Below the pieces are notes generated by a model that worked only from the letters and a program-made list of their open reading frames with translations, was not told the origin of the DNA and did not search any database. Positions 17,028 to 24,415 of a stretch of DNA of 35,347 nt are shown in pieces. The stretch comes from JAIOSM01 sp964565415 (lineage in GTDB: Bacteria; Desulfobacterota; Desulfobacteria; Desulfobacterales; Desulfobacteraceae). The stretch is from contig CAZMEX010000032.1 of assembly GCA_964565415.1 (NCBI GenBank), positions 1 through 35,347 on the forward strand, given 5' to 3'. The position numbers were made by a program, and so were the translations under genes. How positions within the stretch are numbered: position 1 is the stretch's first letter; every line of letters starts with the position of its first letter.

Positions 17028-18278
17028 TTAATGTTTAAAACTCCTTTGGGCAGTAAAAGTCATGCTGGCATTGTTTTCATTACAAGCTTCAATGGATTGA
17101 TAATCATTTAAAGAGCCGCCCGGCTGAACAACTGCTTTAACTCCCTGGTTCAACCCCACATCAATACCGTCTCTAAAGGGGAAGAATGCATCACTGACCA
17201 TGCAGGAGCCAATAAGGCCACCTTTTTCTTTTTTAACATCCTCCTCTATCTCTGCCAGTTTATCTTTATCTTCAAGCAAAGCAAGGGGTGTTTCATATCT
17301 TTCAAAGGAATAGCGATCCATAAGCTTTCGATATGCTTTATCAATTGCTATCTCAGCAACTCCGACCCTGTCCTGTTCTCCTGTTCCTATGCCTACAGTA
17401 ACATTGTCTTTAACATAAATAACAGAGTTTGAAGTAATGCCTGATTCCACAAGCCATCCAAACAGCATATCTTCATACTCTTTTTCACTGGGTTCCCGAT
17501 TTATTTTATACTCTTTACCTCTGTATTCAGTGGATGCAATTTTAAGATCATCTTTTGTTATTGTTTGTGGTGCAAAGGACCATTGTGCAACGATTCCCCC
17601 ATCTATTAAAGCTTTGAATTCAGGTACTCTCTCGCCTATATAATTATTAAGTTTATTAATATCGTTGATTCTGATGACCCTTAAATTTTTCTTCTTTTGC
17701 AGGATTTCAAAAGCTCCCTCTTCAAATTCAGGTGCCACAACAACCTCGGCATATTGATTTGCAATTGCCTCGGCAGTTGCTTTGTCAAGGGATCTGTTAA
17801 GGGCAATGCACCCACCAAAAGCTGCAATCCTGTCTGCCATATATGCTTTTGAATATGCTTCTTCAAGGGAGTCAGCCCTTGCAGCACCGCATGGGTTATT
17901 GTGTTTCACGATTACAGCACACGGTTTTGATCCAAAGTATCTTAAGATATTCAATGCATTGTCAGCATCGGTGAGATTTGTCTTCCCTGGATGTTTCCCT
18001 GACTGTAAAAGCTCAATATCAGATACAAGATACTTGCCAGGGCTGATTGTCTGGGTATCGCCCAGGATCAGATTACCATTTACAGGACGGTATAACGCTG
18101 CTTCCTGCCCTGGATTCTCACCATATCTCAACCCTTTATTAACACCATCAATGGTCCAGGAAACTTTTTCATAAAACAGTGTCTGTTTTGTATCTTTATC
18201 AATAAAAGATATTTCCATTTTTGGTGTAAAATGGTCATCCATTATGGTTTTATACATCTTTTTTAAATCATCACCCAT
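17028..18278 (-). CDS. purH: AICAR transformylase (C-terminal half of PurH as a separate protein)
   Basis: The product is 416 aa. It carries the formyltransferase core of PurH: GLRYGENPGQEAALYR (about 49-64), IVKHNNPCGAAR with catalytic Lys125 and His126, RIAAFGGCIALNR, VVVAPEF, and the C-terminal SDAFFPFRDGID and GGSLNDYQSIEACN. It converts AICAR to FAICAR with 10-formyl-tetrahydrofolate in purine synthesis. In most bacteria this domain is fused behind IMP cyclohydrolase; here it begins two bases after that gene's stop, with its own ATG and a leading segment (MGDDLKKMYKTIMDD). Both halves look intact, so this is a stable split and not a broken gene. Confidence 0.93.
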   Translation of the reverse strand: MGDDLKKMYKTIMDDHFTPKMEISFIDKDTKQTLFYEKVSWTIDGVNKGLRYGENPGQEAALYRPVNGNLILGDTQTISPGKYLVSDIELLQSGKHPGKTNLTDADNALNILRYFGSKPCAVIVKHNNPCGAARADSLEEAYSKAYMADRIAAFGGCIALNRSLDKATAEAIANQYAEVVVAPEFEEGAFEILQKKKNLRVIRINDINKLNNYIGERVPEFKALIDGGIVAQWSFAPQTITKDDLKIASTEYRGKEYKINREPSEKEYEDMLFGWLVESGITSNSVIYVKDNVTVGIGTGEQDRVGVAEIAIDKAYRKLMDRYSFERYETPLALLEDKDKLAEIEEDVKKEKGGLIGSCMVSDAFFPFRDGIDVGLNQGVKAVVQPGGSLNDYQSIEACNENNASMTFTAQRSFKH

Positions 18279-18280
18279 GT

Positions 18281-18964
18281 TTATTCTCCTGTTTTATAGC
18301 AATTAGATACTTCATCCAAACTCTTTGTTGAGAGGAAATCTGCAATTGTCCTGTCATAGACTGCTGTGTGGTCAAACGCCTTTTTGGATAGATCAAAGCG
18401 ATCCTGCAGTGTTAAACACCCTCTGTTTTTTTCCATTGCCTCAATAATTGATCCATAGGATGCTGGATCAACAACAGAAGCTGTCCTGATATAGTTTTTT
18501 GCAGAAGCCCTTATCATGGTAGGGCCGCCAATATCAATATTACCCCTTGCCATCTCACATGTCACATCAGGTTTTGCAATGGTCCCAGCAAATGGATATA
18601 AATTAACAACCACCATATCAATTTTTTTCCCTGACACTCTTTTAAGGTCAGCCTGGTGAGCTTCATTATATGTTTCTGTCAAAAGCCCCAGGTAGATCTT
18701 GAAATCCAGAGTTTTAACAAGCCCGCCCTGGGTTTCAGGCTGCCCTGTATATTCAGATACTTTCTGCAAACAGTTTTCAGCATCTTTTCCTAAAATCTCT
18801 TTAATCTTGTTATAGGTTCCACCTGTTGAAAGGACTACAATATCAGGGTTTATCTTTAATAGGTCGGGGATAAATGTTTCAAGTCCTGACTTGTCTGACA
18901 CACTTGCAAGAATAGTTTCAATCTTTACAGCATCATCTATTTTGTCAACAATATTCATGGTCAT
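18281..18964 (-). CDS. purH: IMP cyclohydrolase (N-terminal half of PurH as a separate protein)
   Basis: The product is 227 aa. It is the MGS-like domain of PurH: ASVSDKSGLETF, VLSTGGTYNKIKE, KTLDFKIYLGLL, VVVNLYPFAGTI and NIDIGGPTMIRASAKNY, all conserved cyclohydrolase motifs. It closes the inosine ring in the last step to IMP. ATG 18964 is used; a second ATG at 18958 has better spacing from GGA (18970-18968), so two residues are uncertain. It is followed after two bases by the separate transformylase gene. Confidence 0.93.
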   Translation of the reverse strand: MTMNIVDKIDDAVKIETILASVSDKSGLETFIPDLLKINPDIVVLSTGGTYNKIKEILGKDAENCLQKVSEYTGQPETQGGLVKTLDFKIYLGLLTETYNEAHQADLKRVSGKKIDMVVVNLYPFAGTIAKPDVTCEMARGNIDIGGPTMIRASAKNYIRTASVVDPASYGSIIEAMEKNRGCLTLQDRFDLSKKAFDHTAVYDRTIADFLSTKSLDEVSNCYKTGE

Positions 18965-19003
18965 TTTTCCTTAAGGTTTAATAATTTTTATCTACCCTTA
19001 AAA

Positions 19004-19032
19004 CTAATAGTATAAACAATTGCCTGAGTCAA
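19004..19032 (-). promoter_or_regulatory. Predicted sigma-70 promoter of the split purH genes
   Basis: On the minus strand TTGACT (19032-19027), 17-base spacer, TATTAG (19009-19004). The predicted leader is about 30 bases. Matched by eye. I see no PurR-like operator and no purine riboswitch-length leader. Confidence 0.45.
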
Positions 19033-19148
19033 GCTACACAAACAATCCACTTTGGCTTGTAAAACTGCTAACCCATTAACAGTATAGTATCAGGGAAATA
19101 GCTGGTGATTTTATAGCAGTATTTTTTTATTTTTGAATCCTTCAGGTT

Positions 19149-21137
19149 CTATTCCGATATATCAACAGCTTTAATTCCAGCGTAACTATAGCTGCCTGTT
19201 TTTAGATTATTATATAATGCAAAGGCGGCTAAACCCTGGGCAGAGGATATTGTTACACACCCACCTTGCACATCAATGTCATGGGTAATGTCAGTAACTG
19301 AAATCTGTTGACTTCCATTTGCCGGAATAGTGGTTACATATGGAGTCGATGCTATACCGGTCTTACTGGTATAAACATAGGAGATAGTTGTTGTTACAGT
19401 GTTAGGATTGGCAGCGTAGACATCTGTATCCCAGGTGGCATTCTGGGCAACATGGGGAATAAGCAAAGAGTTGGAAAGCATTTGTACAAACGGGACATCT
19501 CCCAGATAGTAATCTGTGCTGGAATCTTTATATTCTCCAAGGAAATTCAACCCTGCAAGTTGCCTGGTTGAGATGATTTCTATCCATCCATTATCTGTCA
19601 CACCTGCACCAACAATAAATGCATCTTGCCCTCTGGCTGGCAGGGTTTTGAATTGAGTCGCCAGCACTGCACCTTTCTGATTAAAAATGGTAATTGTTAC
19701 TTTGGCAGCGTTTGTACTGTTTAAATTAGTGATGCCAAGACCGGACCAATGCCCTGGACCTGGTTTAAACACAGGGATAATATATTTTTGGATATTTGAA
19801 AAAATCAGGCAGGCAGGCGCATAAAAATAACGAGTGCGGATACCATCACTTATTTTTGTATAAATATATGCTTGCATCCCATTGCTGACATCTGATGTAT
19901 CCCAAGTCACTCTGTTTTTATAAAATAATCCACCCGTGGCAATATGCCTGATTGAACTGCCCAGAGCAAAATAATCGTTATTGTTATAAGGATTGCGATC
20001 AGAATCCGCATGAATGGTGACGGTGTAGCTGCTATCATAATCAAAAGACACATAGTGCAGATTAAGTTCAGTACCAATTGATATGACGTGGTTTCCATGG
20101 TCAAGGGCAGAATCGCCTCTACATATTTTTAGATCAGCAATATTTGGCCAGACTGCTTCTTTCCACATAAGATTTTGACGAATCCCGGTACCTTTGAACA
20201 ATTTGTTATTATGAAGTCCGGAAAGTTTTCGGTCAACAGCACCTTTAATCCTGGAAAAACAAAAACCAGTCTTGGCACCACTATATTCTTCAGCAGCGAA
20301 CCACACACTCCGTTCCCGGGATGTCATGACAGCCTCTCCATTATTCACCTGGCTGCTTAAATCCACTGTCCCCTGATACATCAGGTAAATATTACGGTGA
20401 TTTGGAAAAAAGGAAACATTGTTATGATAACCACCGCTCATGGTTCCCCAGGCACGGTTATAGCTGCCTGGAACAGGTTCTCCCGTTGGATATTCACTAT
20501 TTTGGAGATAAACATCAGCAAACACTACATTTTCATAAATTGCTGCTGCTGTATCAATAATCTTGGAGAATAATGGCTGGGGATCACTGGTGGTAAGCGG
20601 GTGAGGGTCCAGAGCAGTCAAATGATCTACAATAATTCCCTTTTCACCCAGCAGCCGGGCTATTTCACATACCATTCCTCCACCCCGGCTATGACCAACC
20701 AAATGGACGGGTAACTCTGCAAGAGGAGGTTTATTATTTTGACTGGTAAGTATTTTGTCAACAACAACCTTTGCAACATTCTGAGTGGGGGGTCCGCCTG
20801 TCAGATAATCCCCAACTTTTGACCAGTCCAGAATAATCAAAATTTCTCCGGTGCTTCCTGTGCTAAGGTCAAAATTCCAGGGATCACAGGTTGCCACAAG
20901 GCGGCTTCCCGATTGTGTAACCGTTATCTTGCCATAATTTTTTTCATTTCCAAGATGGTTTTTTGAAACAGCATTTCGAAAGGACTCAAGCCATACAGGT
21001 TTATAGCCTATGGAAGGATTCCAGCCATGGGTCACAATGGTAACACCGTCGGCAAATGCAGATTGACAAAAAAATAGATTGAATAGAAGTATCAGTGCAA
21101 TAACTATTATTCTTGCAGGCTTAAAGATGATGTGCAT
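19149..21137 (-). CDS. Secreted alpha/beta hydrolase (lipase-like) with a repeated C-terminal domain
   Basis: The product is 662 aa. The signal peptide (1-29) ends QSAFA/DG. The hydrolase domain (about 30-265) has the early strand VTIVTHGWNP, the nucleophile elbow VHLVGHSRGGG with Ser150, Asp177 in TALDPHPL as the probable acid and a histidine in YHNNVSFFPNH as the probable third triad member. A beta-rich middle region follows. The last 215 residues form two similar beta modules, one beginning IIPVFKPGPGHWSGLGITN and one LLIPHVAQNATWDTDVYAAN, each ending in a short I-S-x-x-Q-L/G-L-A-x-F/L motif. It is likely an exported esterase or lipase; the substrate is unknown. ATG 21137 has a strong AGGAG site. 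It stands alone, with non-coding DNA on both sides. Confidence 0.8.
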   Translation of the reverse strand: MHIIFKPARIIVIALILLFNLFFCQSAFADGVTIVTHGWNPSIGYKPVWLESFRNAVSKNHLGNEKNYGKITVTQSGSRLVATCDPWNFDLSTGSTGEILIILDWSKVGDYLTGGPPTQNVAKVVVDKILTSQNNKPPLAELPVHLVGHSRGGGMVCEIARLLGEKGIIVDHLTALDPHPLTTSDPQPLFSKIIDTAAAIYENVVFADVYLQNSEYPTGEPVPGSYNRAWGTMSGGYHNNVSFFPNHRNIYLMYQGTVDLSSQVNNGEAVMTSRERSVWFAAEEYSGAKTGFCFSRIKGAVDRKLSGLHNNKLFKGTGIRQNLMWKEAVWPNIADLKICRGDSALDHGNHVISIGTELNLHYVSFDYDSSYTVTIHADSDRNPYNNNDYFALGSSIRHIATGGLFYKNRVTWDTSDVSNGMQAYIYTKISDGIRTRYFYAPACLIFSNIQKYIIPVFKPGPGHWSGLGITNLNSTNAAKVTITIFNQKGAVLATQFKTLPARGQDAFIVGAGVTDNGWIEIISTRQLAGLNFLGEYKDSSTDYYLGDVPFVQMLSNSLLIPHVAQNATWDTDVYAANPNTVTTTISYVYTSKTGIASTPYVTTIPANGSQQISVTDITHDIDVQGGCVTISSAQGLAAFALYNNLKTGSYSYAGIKAVDISE

Positions 21138-21988
21138 TATGGATCACTCCTGGAAATCTCCCTTGTTTTTTGTATGTTCCACCATGGGGCAGGATAGCAA
21201 TATCAGGGTCTATTGTTTGCTTTTTAACCACTTTGTACCAAATTGATACAAATAACCTTAATGTTGTTTGTATATTCATTTGGAATATCATTATTTATTT
21301 TTTCCAGTAACTTTTTTTTATTCCTTTTTACCCCAAAATAAAAAATAAGATAAATACCGTATTGTACACCAGAAGAGAAATATTTTTTTATAAGTTGTTC
21401 AGATATCCCTGTGTTTATACTTGAAGTGTTATCTTTTTTGCATTCAATCTGGACTTCAAAATTGTTATCAGCCTTGTATTTTATATTAATATCTACTCTA
21501 TTATCAGCCTCGTGCTTTTCTTTACTCAGGTCAATATCATAGCCATACTTATCTTTAAGCCTTTGGATAATAACATCGCGACAAGATCCTTCATTTTTAG
21601 GAGCTCCCTTTGTCTTATAAAAAGAATTTTTGTCATTATCGCGATTATCTTCAATTGTTATTTTTAATTTTTCTAATTTTAAGCAAATATCAGTAAAAAA
21701 GTCTTCATTGGAAATAACAGCATTGGAAACAATAAAGTTTTTAATTCTCTCAATAGAAAGTGATATATTTGCCTGGTCAGCATTTTTCTGTTCAAGATCA
21801 TTTATTTTATTTGCAATTCGGTTGCTCCAGATATCATCTTCATCGTTATGAAGTTCTTTTAATGCTTGTAGGCTTTCTATGTCCAATGAATTGAGTGCTG
21901 TATTTGTCAAAAAGCTAGCGCACCTATTTTTATGAGATTGCCATCCATTAATAGATTTAATTGATTCCTCTAATAAAAGTAATTCAGG

Positions 21989-22024
21989 ATTTAACTTGCC
22001 ATTTAACTTGCCGTTTAACTTGCC
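21989..22024. repeat. Three tandem 12-bp repeats encoding GKLN
   Basis: Three copies of (A/G)TTTAACTTGCC follow one another without a gap. Read on the minus strand they encode three GKLN units, the kind of NGxxNGxxN linker often found in HATPase_c_4 proteins. Copy number could vary by slippage. Confidence 0.85.
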
Positions 22025-22208
22025 ATTATCCTGCGCGTAATTTTTCACAGGCTTATGTTCAAAAACAGCTGTAACAAAACTATCAAACTCAAACTGAATA
22101 GGATTAAGATCTGACTGTTTCATTAAATCCTGCATCCTTATAATGCCGGTGCCCATTTTTTCTATATAGCCCATGCGGTGAAAAAGGCTTGCAATATTAG
22201 TATTCTTC

Positions 22209-22228
22209 AGAATACTTTAGAATACTTT
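22209..22228. repeat. 10-bp tandem duplication creating the stop codon in the HATPase-like gene
   Basis: AGAATACTTT occurs twice in direct contact (22209-22218 and 22219-22228). On the minus strand the junction makes the TAA at 22219-22217. The first copy also pairs with the preceding AGTATTCT (22199-22206) as an 8-bp inverted repeat, a setting that favours slippage. Confidence 0.8.
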
Positions 22229-22390
22229 TTTTCCAAAGTTCTTTTTATTAATACCTTTTACAAGAGCGCCGGGGCTTGATATTTCCATCCTGTCATCAAA
22301 TATTGCCACCATAATATTTGCTCCTTTTTCAAAATAATCACGGTGGCATACTGCATTGATAACAGCCTCTCGCTGATAATTGTTTGTCTA

Positions 22391-22584
22391 TTATTTTTTT
22401 TCTTGTTTGATTTTCTGTTTTTACCATTACCTGTTTTTTAGCCATGGCAAGAGAAAATGTCAAGGGGCGAGACAAGCAGTTTTATGAAACAAACAGAACC
22501 ATGTTTGATAAAAATATTAGTTTGCTGATCTTGGAGTGCTATGGTCAGTGATGTTTTGATCAGACACCTGCTTTTAGAACCCCA
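22391..22584. other. Intergenic stretch with one unassigned 35-codon frame
   Basis: Between the broken gene and the DHFR-like gene, the plus strand holds an open frame from ATG 22444 to TGA 22549-22551. Its protein-like text includes RENVKGRDKQFYETNRTMF, with no ribosome site and no recognised family. It may be a fragment left by the event that removed the 5' end of the neighbouring gene. Nothing else is visible. Confidence 0.3.
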
Positions 22585-23085
22585 TCATTCTATTTTATAC
22601 CTTAATAATATATGTCCGTCTGGCATTTGCTTTGTGCTGATCAAATCAAGCTTTGTGTCAAACTCTTGTGCGAACATGGATAATCCTGTGCCAAACAGCA
22701 GAGGCACAATAGTAAGATATATTTCATTGATCAGCCCGGCTTTTAAAAACAGTGAGTTGATTTGTGAACCTCCAATCAGGATCACACTTTTAAATCCTTG
22801 GGCATCAAGGCTTTTTAAGATATTTTCAGGGGTGTCATCTGTGAATATAAGATCTTTATCATAACTTTTTCGTGATTTGTTCCGGGTCATTACAATATTT
22901 TTTCTATGGGGCAGAGGTTCTGTAATGGTGTCAAATGTATTGGACCCCATGATAATAACACCTGCATCTTTTGTAAGTTTGATAAATAACTTTTTATCCT
23001 CCTTACCTGTCCAGTCAACAAAATGAGAGGAGTTCCTTCCTATTTTTCCGTCCAGAGTAGTTGCCATCAAAAGAGTTGTTTTCAT
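22585..23085 (-). CDS. Dihydrofolate reductase / RibD C-terminal family protein
   Basis: The product is 166 aa. The opening MKTTLLMATTLDGKIGR, then GVIIMGSNTFDTI, SVILIGGSQINSLFL and LINEIYLTIVPLLFGTG are the marks of the DHFR-fold family that includes RibD reductase domains and DHFR-like reductases. It probably reduces a pterin or flavin precursor with NAD(P)H. It stands alone with no deaminase domain and no riboflavin genes nearby, so I cannot choose between folate, riboflavin and another role. An AAGGAA site lies upstream. It is separated by 33 bases from the DUF3786 gene and may share its transcript. Confidence 0.85.
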   Translation of the reverse strand: MKTTLLMATTLDGKIGRNSSHFVDWTGKEDKKLFIKLTKDAGVIIMGSNTFDTITEPLPHRKNIVMTRNKSRKSYDKDLIFTDDTPENILKSLDAQGFKSVILIGGSQINSLFLKAGLINEIYLTIVPLLFGTGLSMFAQEFDTKLDLISTKQMPDGHILLRYKIE

Positions 23086-23118
23086 GAAAGGATTCCTTAT
23101 TGCTTTCTATAATTGTAT

Positions 23119-23931
23119 TTAATTGATAAGCATTTTAACCAGATGTTCTGATAAAAACATAATTGATTCAATATCAAGATGTTCAACAATTGTTTCATCA
23201 AAAAGCAGCTTTACATCTGCCTCAAATCCATCTTCTTCATCCCAGAACAACAGCACTACAGGTATTTTAGGGAACACAGAAAAAAGATAGGCAATATCTG
23301 GTGAGTCATATTGGTCTTTGACGTTCCTGCCCCCGACTTTTTTACAAGCAGTTTCAAATTTTTTTATGTTTAACGCAAATTGTTTTTTAAGCGGTGCTTC
23401 AATGTGGTCTCTCATGGAAACCATTTTAGATATAGTGTTGGGAAATTCTTTAAAACCTTTCATGTTCCCGGAAGGTTTAGAAATACCGCCCTGGGCCATG
23501 TGAATATGGATGAATGTCTGCTCGTTTCTTGTAAGCTCATTGCCTTTATCATCCACAATCAGCTCTTTGGTTATGAAGATTTTTTTATTGAAATAGGGGA
23601 GAATGATTTTCTCAACACCCTGATCTGTTGCAAGTTCACCACCAATACGCAGGACAATATCAGAGAATTCCATGGAGGCAGATTTTTGTTTTGCCCACTC
23701 AAGAGCTTCCTTTGCCATATCTCTTTTGAGCCATTTTCCCTCTTTGTATTGTTGTTCAAGCTCTGGCTGGGCAGCTTTTAAAGTTGCAGAGTCAAGATGG
23801 GGGCAGTTTTTCAAGGGCAGTTTTTCCGAGACCACCATACCTGCAAAAGCAATACATGTTCTATATCCACAATCCTGGCAATTGGTTTTAGGAAGTATTT
23901 TTGCATAAAGGTCAACAACAGAGAGTGCCAT
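23119..23931 (-). CDS. DUF3786 protein with N-terminal [4Fe-4S] motif
   Basis: The product is 270 aa. Residues 18-43 contain CxxCxxxxC and a further CP (Cys18, 21, 26, 43), the Fe-S motif also used at the N-terminus of corrinoid Fe-S proteins and some electron-transfer proteins. The rest (about 60-270) fits DUF3786, a family common in strict anaerobes, with VPVVLLFWDEEDGFEADVKL-like text near 228-247. It is a soluble cytoplasmic protein of unknown function. It lies beyond the rubredoxin terminator, so it is probably a separate transcription unit. An AAGGAA site precedes ATG 23931. Confidence 0.85.
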   Translation of the reverse strand: MALSVVDLYAKILPKTNCQDCGYRTCIAFAGMVVSEKLPLKNCPHLDSATLKAAQPELEQQYKEGKWLKRDMAKEALEWAKQKSASMEFSDIVLRIGGELATDQGVEKIILPYFNKKIFITKELIVDDKGNELTRNEQTFIHIHMAQGGISKPSGNMKGFKEFPNTISKMVSMRDHIEAPLKKQFALNIKKFETACKKVGGRNVKDQYDSPDIAYLFSVFPKIPVVLLFWDEEDGFEADVKLLFDETIVEHLDIESIMFLSEHLVKMLIN

Positions 23932-23981
23932 TATTCAATTCCTTTTTGCACTGTTCATGGTTTTTTTGAATGGTTTTGGTT

Positions 23982-24019
23982 AAAAAAAATGCCAGGCAGT
24001 AAAAGATAGAGACTGCCTG
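23982..24019 (-). terminator. Rho-independent terminator after rubredoxin
   Basis: On the minus strand an 8-bp stem CAGGCAGT/ACTGCCTG with an 11-base loop is followed by GCA and eight T residues. It begins ten bases after the rubredoxin stop and closes the cyd-rubredoxin block. Confidence 0.88.
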
Positions 24020-24028
24020 ACAAGTGTG

Positions 24029-24190
24029 TTACTCTTCTTTTGAAAAATCGTCTTTGCCTGCACCGCAGACAGGACAAACCCAATCATCAGGCAGGTCATC
24101 AAAACTTGTTCCGGCATCAACACCTTCATCAGGGTCACCTGCAGCAGGGTCATAAACATAACCACACAGATCACATACATATTTGTCCAT
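24029..24190 (-). CDS. Rubredoxin
   Basis: The product is 53 aa, the usual rubredoxin length. It starts MDKYVCDLCGYVYDP and has CPVCGAGKDDF near the end; Cys6, Cys9, Cys39 and Cys42 bind one iron. ATG 24190 is chosen because AAGGAGA lies at 24203-24197; an earlier in-frame start would add 19 unrelated residues. Rubredoxin carries electrons to rubrerythrin, superoxide reductase or oxygen reductases in anaerobes, which fits its place after cydAB and near a rubrerythrin. It has its own promoter with a dyad over the start region, plus a terminator. Confidence 0.97.
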   Translation of the reverse strand: MDKYVCDLCGYVYDPAAGDPDEGVDAGTSFDDLPDDWVCPVCGAGKDDFSKEE

Positions 24191-24249
24191 ACTAAATCTC
24201 CTTAAAATTTTCTGGTTTAAATTAACTAAAAGTGTATTTATTTTCAACC

Positions 24250-24264
24250 AATTACATTGTAATT
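24250..24264. promoter_or_regulatory. 15-bp dyad over the rubredoxin promoter (candidate repressor site)
   Basis: AATTACA-T-TGTAATT is a perfect 7-1-7 inverted repeat that overlaps the -10 box and the expected start point of the rubredoxin promoter. The 7-1-7 layout is the one used by Fur-family regulators such as PerR, but the bases are not a standard PerR box. The regulator is unknown. Confidence 0.5.
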
Positions 24265-24290
24265 ATAAGTAAAAACAGGTTGCAATGCAA
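24262..24290 (-). promoter_or_regulatory. Predicted sigma-70 promoter of rubredoxin
   Basis: On the minus strand TTGCAT (24290-24285), 17-base spacer, TATAAT (24267-24262). The -10 is a perfect consensus. It lies just behind the stop of the 31-residue gene, so rubredoxin can be made apart from the cyd operon. Confidence 0.65.
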
Positions 24291-24294
24291 TGGG

Positions 24295-24390
24295 TTATTC
24301 CAATAAGTCAGCTTTATTCAAGCTGAAAATAATTCCCTTATAAGATACAACAATTAAAACAACATAAAGTATTAAAATCAGAGCACTCAT
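24295..24390 (-). CDS. 31-residue single-helix membrane peptide (candidate CydX-like subunit)
   Basis: ATG 24390 follows a strong GAGGAGA site, 25 bases after the cydB stop. The peptide begins MSALILILYVVLIVVSY, a single transmembrane helix, then KGIIFSLNKADLLE, a short polar tail. Cytochrome bd oxidases often carry one small single-helix subunit (CydX, CydY, CydS) encoded directly after cydB; position, size and topology fit. The sequence has no obvious CydX motif (E. coli CydX is 37 residues with tryptophans near its start), so the assignment rests on context. The strong ribosome site and clean hydrophobic pattern argue that the gene is real. Confidence 0.7.
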   Translation of the reverse strand: MSALILILYVVLIVVSYKGIIFSLNKADLLE

Positions 24391-24415
24391 CTATATATTC
24401 TCCTCATTTTTTAAA

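Larger units (their letters stand above)
21224..22387 (-). pseudogene. Broken HATPase_c_4/AlbA_2-type gene with a PD-(D/E)XK-like C-terminal domain
   Basis: From 22387 the frame reads YQREAVINAVCHRDYFEKG and ISSPGALVKGINKKNFGKK, the ATPase-like part of proteins annotated as ATP-binding or RecG-like regulators. A TAA at 22219-22217 interrupts it; the same frame then continues SILKNTNIASLFHRMGYIEK, the expected next motif. The rest (316 codons if restarted at ATG 22174) has GKLN repeats and then NRVDINIKY, VQIECKKD and YGIYLIFYFG, a D...ExK pattern (Asp228, Glu244, Lys246 of the restarted frame) typical of restriction-type nuclease folds. The 5' part, with the N-terminal AlbA_2 domain, is missing; a stop sits at 22390-22388. 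It looks like a remnant of a defence or regulatory gene. The downstream 316-residue frame might still be made. Confidence 0.75.

Noticed and set aside
17013..17041. GTTTTAAA/TTTAAAAC stem between the convergent RNase and purH genes
   Set aside because: All but two pairs are A-T, the loop is 13 bases and no T run follows. Too weak for a terminator.
19064..19120. Inverted repeat ACTGCTA/TAGCAGT followed by T runs on the plus strand
   Set aside because: The loop is over 40 bases and there is no plus-strand gene ahead of it, so a terminator call is not supported.
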